Shown here piece after piece: positions 1-4,535 of a stretch of 8,711 bases of DNA (its first letter is position 1; the number at the start of each line of letters is the position of its first letter). The notes under the pieces are model-generated. The model was given only the letters and a program-made list of their open reading frames with translations, ran no database searches and was not told the origin of the DNA. A program made the position numbers and the translations under genes. The stretch covers positions 1 through 8,711 of the forward strand of contig CANBFZ010000054.1 in NCBI GenBank assembly GCA_947367725.1, written 5' to 3'. The stretch comes from an uncultured Eubacterium sp. (GTDB taxonomy: Bacteria > Bacillota > Clostridia > Peptostreptococcales > Anaerovoracaceae).

Positions 1-31
1 GTTGTGGGTTCGATTCCCGCCGGGGATACCA
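1..31 (+). tRNA. tRNA gene, 3' end only (5' part outside window)
   Basis: The first 31 bases fold as the 3' part of a tRNA. The T-stem is GTGGG (4-8) paired with CCCGC (16-20) with one G-U pair, and the 7-base T-loop is TTCGATT (9-15). Then come the 3' acceptor strand CGGGGAT (21-27), discriminator A (28) and an encoded CCA (29-31). The anticodon lies outside the window, so the amino acid cannot be given. No integrase or repeat of this 3' end is seen, so nothing marks it as an attachment site. Confidence 0.85.
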
Positions 32-70
32 AATGATGGCTTCTTTTCTGTGTGTATAGAAAAGAAGTAA

Positions 71-111
71 AGAAAAACAACCTGACGGTGCTGTCTGGTT
101 GTTTTCTTTTG
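71..111. terminator. Two-way intrinsic terminator between tRNA and XRE gene
   Basis: AAAACAACC (75-83) pairs with GGTTGTTTT (98-106), and inside it GAC (85-87) pairs with GTC (94-96) across a T-T mismatch. The right arm runs into a T-rich tract (103-111), which would end the tRNA transcript. On the minus strand the A-rich left flank (71-78) becomes a U tract, so the same hairpin can end the convergent XRE gene that stops at 128. Confidence 0.75.
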
Positions 112-127
112 TCATGCTTCATAGAAA

Positions 128-493
128 TTATTTCTCTGAAAACGGCAGGGTTTCAAATTTTTGGAACTCTCGAAGTGCTTCTTTGTTGTTTTTCAGAAGT
201 GTCAGCAGGATATATATTTCCCGTTCACTACAATCTGTGAGTATCCGTTCAACCTGGTGTTCCACATAAAGATTTCCGCCATTTTTGCTGAACAGGAGCC
301 AGTCAATAGAAATTTCCAGGGCGTCTGCAATGTTAACCAGCGCAGCTACACTGAATTTAGAAGAAGCATTTTCAATGGCACTGATATGGGTAACGGAAAG
401 ATTCGCTTTTTCTGCCAATGCTTCCTGCGTTAAGTTCATAGAACCTCGTGCTTTTTTGATTTTGTCTCCTACATCTTTAAAATCCAATCTCAT
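128..493 (-). CDS. XRE-family HTH transcriptional regulator
   Basis: This 121-aa protein is a small DNA-binding regulator. Residues about 8-66 form a classic XRE/Cro helix-turn-helix: the recognition region reads NLTQEALAEKANLSVTHISAIE, followed by the usual conserved stretch with ALVNIADALEISIDWLL. The remaining 50 residues contain an E-rich helix (SEREIYILLTLLKNNKEALREF) seen in many clostridial single-domain regulators; its role is unknown. There is no sensory or peptidase domain. The ATG at 493 is the first in frame. A GGAGAGG stretch lies about 11 bases upstream, a rather long spacing. The gene is transcribed alone, away from the NUDIX gene, and ends at a shared terminator. Its target is not shown by the sequence; autoregulation through the inverted repeat upstream is possible. 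It is probably host regulation rather than part of the tail cluster. Confidence 0.88.
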   Translation of the reverse strand: MRLDFKDVGDKIKKARGSMNLTQEALAEKANLSVTHISAIENASSKFSVAALVNIADALEISIDWLLFSKNGGNLYVEHQVERILTDCSEREIYILLTLLKNNKEALREFQKFETLPFSEK

Positions 494-513
494 ACTACAC
501 CATTCCTCTCCTG

Positions 514-600
514 CGGTAATTTTTTACTGTAGATGTGTTATCTATATTGTATCTCTTTTACAGGAAAATAGAAAGAACCTGTTGTAGGAAATAATTACCG
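514..600. repeat. 8-bp inverted repeat flanking the XRE promoter region
   Basis: CGGTAATT at 514-521 is repeated exactly inverted as AATTACCG at 593-600. Between them, on the minus strand, lies TACAAT (plus-strand 546-551), a good -10 for the leftward XRE gene, though its -35 is poor. The arms could be paired operator half-sites for autoregulation, but the spacing is wide and this is weak evidence. The rest of the 494-781 gap holds the hairpin at 659 and the promoter at 731, and no gene that I can support. Confidence 0.3.
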
Positions 601-658
601 TAATACAGGATTTTTTTTCGCAGACAGCAAACCTATCTGTGATCCACAACGTGTTCAT

Positions 659-677
659 GCGGCAGACGCCGCTTTTT
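659..677 (+). terminator. Small intrinsic terminator-like hairpin
   Basis: GCGGC (659-663) and GCCGC (668-672) form a perfect G+C-rich 5-bp stem with loop AGAC, followed at once by five T residues. This has the form of a plus-strand rho-independent terminator, but no coding gene lies upstream on that strand. It could end an unannotated small RNA or block read-through into the NUDIX gene, or it may be chance. Confidence 0.4.
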
Positions 678-730
678 ACAGTAGTTAAGAGGGGACTGCC
701 ATAAAATATGATAATATAACAGTAGGAAAC

Positions 731-758
731 TTGTTCTAAAAGAAATTTATGATAAAAT
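731..758 (+). promoter_or_regulatory. Extended -10 promoter for NUDIX/GH18 genes
   Basis: TTGTTC (731-736) lies 16 bases before TAAAAT (753-758), with TG one base upstream of the -10 (750-751). Transcription would start near 765, leaving a very short leader with the AAGGAG ribosome site at 765-770. A second extended -10 (TG-A-TAATAT, 709-717) lies upstream with no clear -35, so a longer leader is possible. Confidence 0.5.
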
Positions 759-781
759 AGAAAAAAGGAGAAAAATCACGT

Positions 782-1282
782 ATGGGTAATCAAAAAGAAA
801 TGATGCTGCGCAATATGACAGCAATCTATATAGAACAAAGTGATAAATTTCTTATGCTTTATCGAATTGGCTCAAAGGTGGTGGCGCCTGCTTGGTGCGG
901 CATTGGGGGTCATTTTGAAATGGAAGAACTGAACCGACCGCAACATTGTGTACTGCGAGAACTTTTTGAAGAAGCCAAGATTGAGGAAGCGATGCTATAT
1001 GATCTGCGGCTTCGTTATGTGACGCTGCGGTTGAAGGCGGGGGAGATCAGACAGAACTACTATTACTTCGCAAAACTGAAATCTGACGCAGACGTTCCTG
1101 TATGTTCGGACGAAGGATTTTTTCGTTGGGTGCCAGTGGAGCAGCTACGAACGCTGGAGATGCCGTTGACGGCAAAACAAATGCTGACGCATTATCTGGA
1201 AATAGGGCGTTTTACGGAAGAACTTTACTGTGGGGTAACAGGGCAAGACGAGATGTATTTTGCACCGCTGAAAGAGTTCTAA
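782..1282 (+). CDS. NUDIX hydrolase (8-oxo-dGTP diphosphatase-like)
   Basis: A 166-aa NUDIX-fold protein, a family that hydrolyses nucleoside diphosphates linked to another group, often to clean oxidised dNTPs from the pool. The NUDIX box starts at G42-G43 (IGGHFEMEE) and continues to the metal-binding R59-E60-L61-F62-E63-E64. Two details depart from the consensus G-x5-E-x7-REUxEE-x-G-U: the spacing between the first Glu and Arg is nine rather than seven, and the Gly after the EE pair is Lys66. The metal-binding Glu residues are intact, so activity is still plausible. The N-terminal strand (MTAIYIEQSDKFLMLYR) is typical of MutT-like clostridial proteins. The ATG at 782 has AAGGAG 11 bases upstream. 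A GH18 gene follows after 50 bases, probably in one transcript. The substrate cannot be read from the sequence. Confidence 0.9.
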   Translation: MGNQKEMMLRNMTAIYIEQSDKFLMLYRIGSKVVAPAWCGIGGHFEMEELNRPQHCVLRELFEEAKIEEAMLYDLRLRYVTLRLKAGEIRQNYYYFAKLKSDADVPVCSDEGFFRWVPVEQLRTLEMPLTAKQMLTHYLEIGRFTEELYCGVTGQDEMYFAPLKEF

Positions 1283-1332
1283 ATACATATGCACCCTAGT
1301 ATGCTGTATGAGGAGAAGAGGGGGCATAAGAT

Positions 1333-2307
1333 ATGAAAACAATTATTGTAAGCGGATATGCTTATCCGTCAATCGAACCTTGGGTGCTGGAAGCATGGTT
1401 GCCGGATTTGAGTTTTTTGGGAAACTTCAGTTATGGGATTACTGCGGCGGGCGGTGTTGTGGACTTAAAGGATGAAAACTTGACACAGGCTGCCAATCGC
1501 ACCGGCGTAAAACCTTTGATGGTGCTGACACCATTAGATGAAACGGGCACATTTAATGATGTTACTGCAGGGATGCTGCTGTCAGATCCAGCGGCGCGAG
1601 CCAACCTGGTAAATAACATTTTACAGACGATCACAAACAAAGGACTTGCCGGTATTGATTTTGATTTTGAGTTTGTTCCGGTGGAAAACCGGCAAGATTA
1701 TGTAGAATTAATCCGTAGCACCAAAGCTGTTTTAGCGCCGCAGGGGTATTATGTGACGGCAGCTTTAGCACCGAAGACTTCAGATGCGCAGCAGGGAAGC
1801 ATTTATCAGGGACATGATTATAAGCAGATTGGGGAGATTGTGGATTATGCGCTGATCATGACGTATGAGTGGGGTTACACATACGGCCCACCTATGGCGG
1901 TTTCGCCAATCAATCAGGTACGGAAGGTGCTGGACTATGCTGTTAGCGAAATCCCGAGAGAAAAAATTTTGATGGGCATGCCCAACTACGGCTATGATTG
2001 GGAACTTCCATTTGTCAAAGGAGAAACCCGTGCGGAAAAAATGTCCAGTGAGGGGGCATTTTGGCGCGGTCAGTATTATGGTGCAGAAGTGGTTTATGAT
2101 CAGCTTTCACAGGCGCCGTATTTTACATATTTTGATCCGGCAGGCAATAAGCATGTGGTCTGGTTTGAGGATATACGGAGTATTCGGGCAAAACTGGCGC
2201 TGGTTGAAGAATATAATTTAGCGGGCGTGGGATATTGGAATATTATGGACTATTTTCCTGCCAATTCGGAGGTGCTGAATGAGATGTATGTGATACGAAA
2301 ACTATAG
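1333..2307 (+). CDS. GH18 glycosyl hydrolase, SleL/YaaH-like
   Basis: A 324-aa family-18 glycosidase. The active-site strand is G107-IDFDFEF with the D-x-D-x-E pattern (D109, D111, acid/base E113), as in chitinase-type enzymes. Other family marks follow in order: the substrate-pocket strand ALIMTYEWGY (about 173-182), the strand KILMGMPNYGYDW (211-223), and the closing GVGYWN near the C-terminus. This arrangement matches the spore-cortex N-acetylglucosaminidases SleL/YaaH/YdhD, which cut spore peptidoglycan during germination. Unlike those, it has no N-terminal LysM repeats and no signal peptide, so how it reaches a wall substrate is unclear. The ATG at 1333 follows a GAGGGGG ribosome site by 8 bases. 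It shares a likely transcript with the NUDIX gene. I see no link to the tail cluster; a lysis role there would be unsupported. Confidence 0.9.
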   Translation: MKTIIVSGYAYPSIEPWVLEAWLPDLSFLGNFSYGITAAGGVVDLKDENLTQAANRTGVKPLMVLTPLDETGTFNDVTAGMLLSDPAARANLVNNILQTITNKGLAGIDFDFEFVPVENRQDYVELIRSTKAVLAPQGYYVTAALAPKTSDAQQGSIYQGHDYKQIGEIVDYALIMTYEWGYTYGPPMAVSPINQVRKVLDYAVSEIPREKILMGMPNYGYDWELPFVKGETRAEKMSSEGAFWRGQYYGAEVVYDQLSQAPYFTYFDPAGNKHVVWFEDIRSIRAKLALVEEYNLAGVGYWNIMDYFPANSEVLNEMYVIRKL

Positions 2308-2343
2308 ATGGACCAAATTTTTCATCGGATTTTCGTATCTTTA
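2292..2343 (+). terminator. Hairpin at the end of the GH18 gene
   Basis: GATACGAAAA (2292-2301) is exactly inverted as TTTTCGTATC (2330-2339), and inside the loop GATG (2307-2310) can pair with CATC (2323-2326). The arm is followed by TTTAT. The hairpin spans the GH18 stop codon. It is A+T-rich and has only a short U tract, so it may act with the stronger hairpin at 2386 rather than alone. Confidence 0.5.
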
Positions 2344-2385
2344 TGGAGGTACTGCTGCCCCTTGTCAGAACAGAACTTTACAGAA

Positions 2386-2412
2386 AAATACCTGCAGCAA
2401 GGGCAGGTATTT
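2386..2412. terminator. Strong two-way terminator between convergent operons
   Basis: AAATACCTGC (2386-2395) and GCAGGTATTT (2403-2412) form a perfect 10-bp stem with a 7-base loop. Read leftward, the stem runs into TTTTT, a good terminator for the minus-strand control operon, whose last stop codon (2411-2413) overlaps the arm. Read rightward, it can back up termination after the GH18 gene. Confidence 0.8.
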
Positions 2413-2650
2413 ATATCGCTGTGCGCAATTCAGAGTATTCTTCAAGGGCAGCAGCTGGAATCATCTTATGGAGTTGTTTGTTGTTAATATAACTGATTTC
2501 CCGATCGTAAATCTGACATTGTCTTTCATGATTCAGTCTGGCATTAATCAGGATGATATAGGTATCATCTGTGCAGATGACTGTTTTTCCGTCGATTTCG
2601 AAAGGGAGATTTAGAAGTAGTACGCGTATATATTCGTCGGTGTATTCCAT
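2411..2650 (-). CDS. Small degenerate ImmA/IrrE-like protein
   Basis: A 79-aa protein, third gene of the leftward control operon, 30 bases after the ImmA-like gene. The ATG at 2650 is chosen because AGGAG lies just upstream; a TTG start at 2671 would add 7 residues. The pattern resembles the core of short phage ImmA/IrrE (DUF955) proteins: a strand pair (DGKTVICTDDTYIILINARL), then a helix (LNHERQCQIYDREISYI) where active members have HExxH followed by I. Here the motif reads R50-E51-I-S-Y54, so both zinc-binding His residues are lost while the Glu remains. If the match holds, it is a non-catalytic relative, perhaps a partner of the neighbouring protein or of the repressor. The similarity is judged by eye and is modest; otherwise it is an unknown phage-type small protein. 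Confidence 0.6.
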   Translation of the reverse strand: MEYTDEYIRVLLLNLPFEIDGKTVICTDDTYIILINARLNHERQCQIYDREISYINNKQLHKMIPAAALEEYSELRTAI

Positions 2651-2680
2651 TCTATCTCCTGTGTGATACAATGTATGTGA

Positions 2681-3145
2681 TTAGTCTGCAGACTCTGCGT
2701 CTTGATCATAGACGAGCAGCGCGGCGGCCAGCTGCTGGGATTTTTCTTCCTGCCAGATGTCGCCGTATTTGGACTCGTAACAGGCGATGGATTCTCTGAG
2801 AAATGCTTCGTCGATATCCAGGTATTCAGCAATTTCATAAATTCTGGTACAGCCATTGCGGCATGCAGTTTTAATATGCTCCAGCGGCACCAGCTTATGA
2901 TAGGCCCAAACTCTGGCTGCACGTTCTTGCTTGGCATTATTTAAGTCATTTAAATCCAAAATATTGCCGACGGAGGTCTCATAATGACCTAATTCTTCCG
3001 CCAGAATACAAGTCTTGCGCTGTTCTGGAAGCGCCTTATTGATCCAGATTGTCTCATCACCATAGAGCCCTTCGTGGCACATAGAATGTTCTTCAATATC
3101 TAGAATATCTTCATATTCATGAATTAAATCCTCATATTTGGTCAT
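2681..3145 (-). CDS. ImmA/IrrE-family (XkdA-like) putative metallopeptidase
   Basis: A 154-aa ImmA/IrrE-type protein. In ICEBs1, ImmA cuts the partner repressor ImmR and so turns on the element after DNA damage; PBSX has an equivalent gene, xkdA, beside its repressor. The motif CILAEELGHYET (residues 46-57) takes the place of HExxH, with E50-E51-L-G-H54: the first His is Glu here, as I recall for many phage members of the family. E74 in the following helix (KQERAARVWAYHKL) is a candidate third ligand. The C-terminal half (RIYEIAEYLDIDEAFLRESIACYESKYGD) is also typical. The start at 3145 follows GGAG by 9 bases; upstream in-frame ATGs at 3151 and 3160 lack a better site, and the further upstream open frame is antisense-like sequence overlapping the repressor gene. 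It follows the repressor by 74 bases in one operon, so cleavage of that repressor is the natural hypothesis. Confidence 0.85.
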   Translation of the reverse strand: MTKYEDLIHEYEDILDIEEHSMCHEGLYGDETIWINKALPEQRKTCILAEELGHYETSVGNILDLNDLNNAKQERAARVWAYHKLVPLEHIKTACRNGCTRIYEIAEYLDIDEAFLRESIACYESKYGDIWQEEKSQQLAAALLVYDQDAESAD

Positions 3146-3219
3146 GGGCATATTCTCCATAGTATATTGCTCGAGATTAGCTTTAGTAAATTCTGTAATG
3201 ATCAAGCAGTAAATGCAGG

Positions 3220-3567
3220 TTATTCTTTCTTGCGTTTCGATAGTATATATTTCTTGAATGCTTCGATTTCGTCTAGTTCTTCTTCGGTCCATTCTGTTCC
3301 ATCGTGATGGGCCGCGATGGTGTGTACTTCCCCTGCTGCTTGCTTCTGTGTATCTTGTGCTGGTTCTGTCTGCCAACCCATCAGCACAGCTGGCGCGACG
3401 TTCAAAAGTTCCGCTAGTTTTACGATGTTATCGTACTTCATATTCTTAATGTTGCCGGACTCCCAGCGCTGCACGGTGCCTTCTGATACGCCCATTTTCC
3501 GCGCGATGTCCAAAAGCGTATATCCGCGGGCTTTGCGAAGTTCTTTCAATGTAGTGGAATGATGCAT
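3220..3567 (-). CDS. XRE-family phage repressor (Xre/ImmR-like)
   Basis: A 115-aa repressor. Residues about 5-62 form an XRE helix-turn-helix (TLKELRKARGYTLLDIARKMGVSEGTVQRWES region), and the tail carries EVHTIAAHHDGTEWTEEELDEIEAFKKYI, a C-terminal segment common in small Bacillota phage repressors. There is no S24 LexA-type peptidase domain, so it cannot be self-cleaved through RecA; inactivation would need another protein, such as the ImmA-like product downstream. The ATG at 3567 follows AGGAGG by only 4 bases; no better internal start exists, and a 16-residue upstream extension lacks a ribosome site. The gene is divergent from the activator gene, with the palindromes at 3683, 3763 and 3813 between them as likely operators. 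It is the first gene of the three-gene leftward control operon. Confidence 0.88.
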   Translation of the reverse strand: MHHSTTLKELRKARGYTLLDIARKMGVSEGTVQRWESGNIKNMKYDNIVKLAELLNVAPAVLMGWQTEPAQDTQKQAAGEVHTIAAHHDGTEWTEEELDEIEAFKKYILSKRKKE

Positions 3568-3645
3568 GGGGCCTCCTAAAAGAAAGACGGTGGTGCCGTA
3601 TCTGGGCGGCAGCATGACTTTCTTGCTATTTCCTCTGATACAAAA

Positions 3646-3674
3646 ATTTTAGCACATATGTTCTTTTTTTGCAA
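3646..3674 (-). promoter_or_regulatory. Leftward promoter of the repressor operon
   Basis: On the minus strand TTGCAA (3674-3669) is followed after exactly 17 bases by TAAAAT (3651-3646), with TG one base before the -10, an extended -10 element. Transcription would start near 3639, about 72 bases before the repressor ATG. The palindrome at 3683-3699 sits just upstream of the -35, a position suited to activation or moderate repression by the repressor itself. Confidence 0.65.
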
Positions 3675-3682
3675 CTGAAAAA

Positions 3683-3699
3683 CTTGCATTTTCTGCAAA
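3683..3699. promoter_or_regulatory. Operator-like palindrome, copy 1
   Basis: CTTGCA-TTTTC-TGCAAA, a 17-bp site matching the palindrome CTTGCA-N5-TGCAAG with one change in the last base. It lies next to the -35 of the repressor promoter (centre about -52) and about 63 bases upstream of the activator start point. An extra TTGCA half-site overlaps that -35 at 3669. Confidence 0.7.
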
Positions 3700-3718
3700 A
3701 AAACTTTCACAAAAGCTA

Positions 3719-3747
3719 TTGACGAACGCATGTTCGTGTGATAGAGT
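3719..3747 (+). promoter_or_regulatory. Rightward promoter of the activator gene, SOS-controlled
   Basis: TTGACG (3719-3724) is followed after 17 bases by TAGAGT (3742-3747), with TG at 3739-3740 one base before the -10. The LexA box fills most of the spacer, so bound LexA would exclude RNA polymerase. The start point would be near 3754, giving a leader of about 100 bases that contains two further palindromes. Confidence 0.75.
3723..3736. promoter_or_regulatory. LexA binding site (SOS box)
   Basis: CGAAC-GCAT-GTTCG fits the Bacillota LexA consensus CGAAC-RNRY-GTTYC/G at every position, and the symmetry extends one base further on each side (A3722, T3737). It lies between the -35 and -10 of the activator promoter. 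This is the clearest sign that the cluster is induced by DNA damage. Confidence 0.88.
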
Positions 3748-3762
3748 AGGCGTATACCAAAA

Positions 3763-3779
3763 CTTGCATAAAACGCAAG
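3763..3779. promoter_or_regulatory. Operator-like palindrome, copy 2
   Basis: CTTGCA-TAAAA-CGCAAG, one base away from a perfect palindrome. The centre lies about 17 bases downstream of the predicted activator start point, a position where a bound repressor would block transcription. Confidence 0.7.
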
Positions 3780-3812
3780 CAAAGGCAGAAAAATTATTTT
3801 TTTAACACAAAA

Positions 3813-3829
3813 CTTGCAAAAAATGCAAG
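3813..3829. promoter_or_regulatory. Operator-like palindrome, copy 3
   Basis: CTTGCA-AAAAA-TGCAAG, a perfect 6+6 palindrome, exactly 50 bases after copy 2 and ending 7 bases before the AAAAGGAGG ribosome site of the activator gene. In RNA it could also form a weak hairpin just ahead of that site. Confidence 0.7.
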
Positions 3830-3852
3830 AAATCCAAAAGGAGGTACACATT

Positions 3853-4257
3853 ATGGGAAGAGCAAGAGAGCCGTATTGGCATTATGTGAAATCAATTATT
3901 AAAGAATATCCTAAGTTGGAAAAGGAACTGGCAACGCCGCTTTCACCAAGATTCAGTGTTTCATTGGAAGGCGGCGTCAGCGGTAAGCCTGCAAATCCAA
4001 CACAGGATTGTGTGATTCACGATTTGCCGCCGAAGAAGCAAAGAAAGTACGATGCTGTCAGCAACGCGATATTGAAGACACGGCTGACGCATCCGAACAC
4101 TGCTTCCGATCGTTTGAAAGTCATTGAGATGGTGTACTGGAAACAGTCTCATACTGTGGCAGGCGCTGCAATGCATGTACCCTGTCATCGGAATATCGCA
4201 GGTAAGTGGCAGGGAGAGTTTATCAGACTGGTGGCAGAAGAGTTGGATTTGGTCTAA
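3853..4257 (+). CDS. Late-gene activator, RinA/ArpU/Xpf-like
   Basis: A 134-aa small basic protein, placed where PBSX has its positive control factor Xpf. The C-terminal half resembles the sigma-region-4-like HTH of RinA/ArpU family regulators: a helix RLKVIEMVYWKQ, a helix-turn-helix (HTVAGAAMHVPCHRNIAGKWQGEFIRLVAEEL) and the family's typical ending in an (A)xEL-(D/G)-L-like motif. The N-terminal part (EPYWHYVKSIIKEYPKLEKEL) is helical; the middle is proline-rich and likely a linker. The ATG at 3853 follows AAGGAGG by 8 bases, an ideal site, so a 13-residue upstream extension is rejected. It is the only gene between the SOS promoter and the structural operon and would switch on the late promoter near 4400. 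The family call is by pattern; the operon position supports it. A binding site is not proven, but the palindrome at 4337 is a candidate. Confidence 0.75.
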   Translation: MGRAREPYWHYVKSIIKEYPKLEKELATPLSPRFSVSLEGGVSGKPANPTQDCVIHDLPPKKQRKYDAVSNAILKTRLTHPNTASDRLKVIEMVYWKQSHTVAGAAMHVPCHRNIAGKWQGEFIRLVAEELDLV

Positions 4258-4336
4258 TGCATCAGCACAGCAGGCGCAAGGATTTCTTTACAGATGTTTC
4301 TCAGACTTTCGCAGACGCCCATTTCGGATTCAAAAA

Positions 4337-4353
4337 CTTGCATTAAATGCAAG
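4337..4353. promoter_or_regulatory. Operator-like palindrome, copy 4
   Basis: CTTGCA-TTAAA-TGCAAG, the fourth copy and a perfect palindrome, 500 bases from the others and alone in the gap before the structural genes. Its centre is about 67 bases upstream of the predicted late start point, a usual activator position. It could be bound by the activator or by the XRE repressor. Confidence 0.7.
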
Positions 4354-4399
4354 TAATCGGCAAGAGAAGGGGAACCACCTTATACCGTTTTTTCAAAAA

Positions 4400-4405
4400 T
4401 ATAAT
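4400..4405 (+). promoter_or_regulatory. Late promoter -10 (TATAAT), weak -35
   Basis: A perfect TATAAT lies in A+T-rich DNA between the activator and the structural genes. No TTGACA-like -35 is present at 16-18 bases, which fits a promoter needing an activator. The start would be near 4411-4412, which is the first base of the hairpin that follows. The structural leader would be about 124 bases long. Confidence 0.5.
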
Positions 4406-4410
4406 ATGCA

Positions 4411-4433
4411 GATTGCAGGTTACGCCTGCAATC
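4411..4433 (+). other. Hairpin at the predicted 5' end of the late mRNA
   Basis: GATTGCAGG (4411-4419) and CCTGCAATC (4425-4433) form a perfect 9-bp stem with loop TTACG. There is no T tract after it, so it is not a simple terminator. If transcription starts at 4411-4412, the mRNA begins with this stem, a known way to protect bacterial mRNA from decay. It could instead be a protein-binding dyad in DNA. Confidence 0.55.
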
Positions 4434-4461
4434 CATACACAAACGCACAAAATGTAAGAGT

Positions 4462-4518
4462 GTGCATCGGGTACATAAAAATGTGTTAGGATGTGTACAG
4501 TGAAAAAATCCGATGCAC
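4462..4518 (+). other. Nested inverted repeat just before the structural ribosome site
   Basis: GTGCATCGG (4462-4470) is exactly inverted as CCGATGCAC (4510-4518), and directly inside it GTACA (4471-4475) is inverted as TGTAC (4494-4498). Folded together the two pairs make a long interrupted stem ending five bases before AAAGGAGG (4523-4530). It may set translation of the first structural gene or be an operator. Confidence 0.5.
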
Positions 4519-4535
4519 GGAGAAAGGAGGAAAGT

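Noticed and set aside
1..31. tRNA 3' end as the attachment site of a prophage
   Set aside because: No integrase, no second copy of the tRNA end in the window, and more than 2 kb of ordinary host genes lie between it and the tail cluster.
782..2307. NUDIX and GH18 genes as cargo or lysis genes of the tailocin
   Set aside because: They have their own promoter and are closed off by two hairpins; the GH18 type is spore-cortex related and has no export signal, so no link is supported.
3146..3376. N-terminal extension of the ImmA-like protein to 231 aa
   Set aside because: The added part is Arg/Ser/Thr-rich, overlaps the repressor gene out of frame and matches nothing in the family; a GGAG-led ATG exists at 3145.
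3814..3852. Upstream extension of the activator by 13 codons (ATG at 3814)
   Set aside because: That ATG lies in palindrome copy 3 and has no ribosome site, while the ATG at 3853 has AAGGAGG at ideal distance.
3663..4353. CRISPR-like or transposon repeats from the recurring CTTGCA units
   Set aside because: Each unit is a 17-bp palindrome at promoter positions with unequal spacing (80, 50 and 524 bases), which fits operators and not an array.
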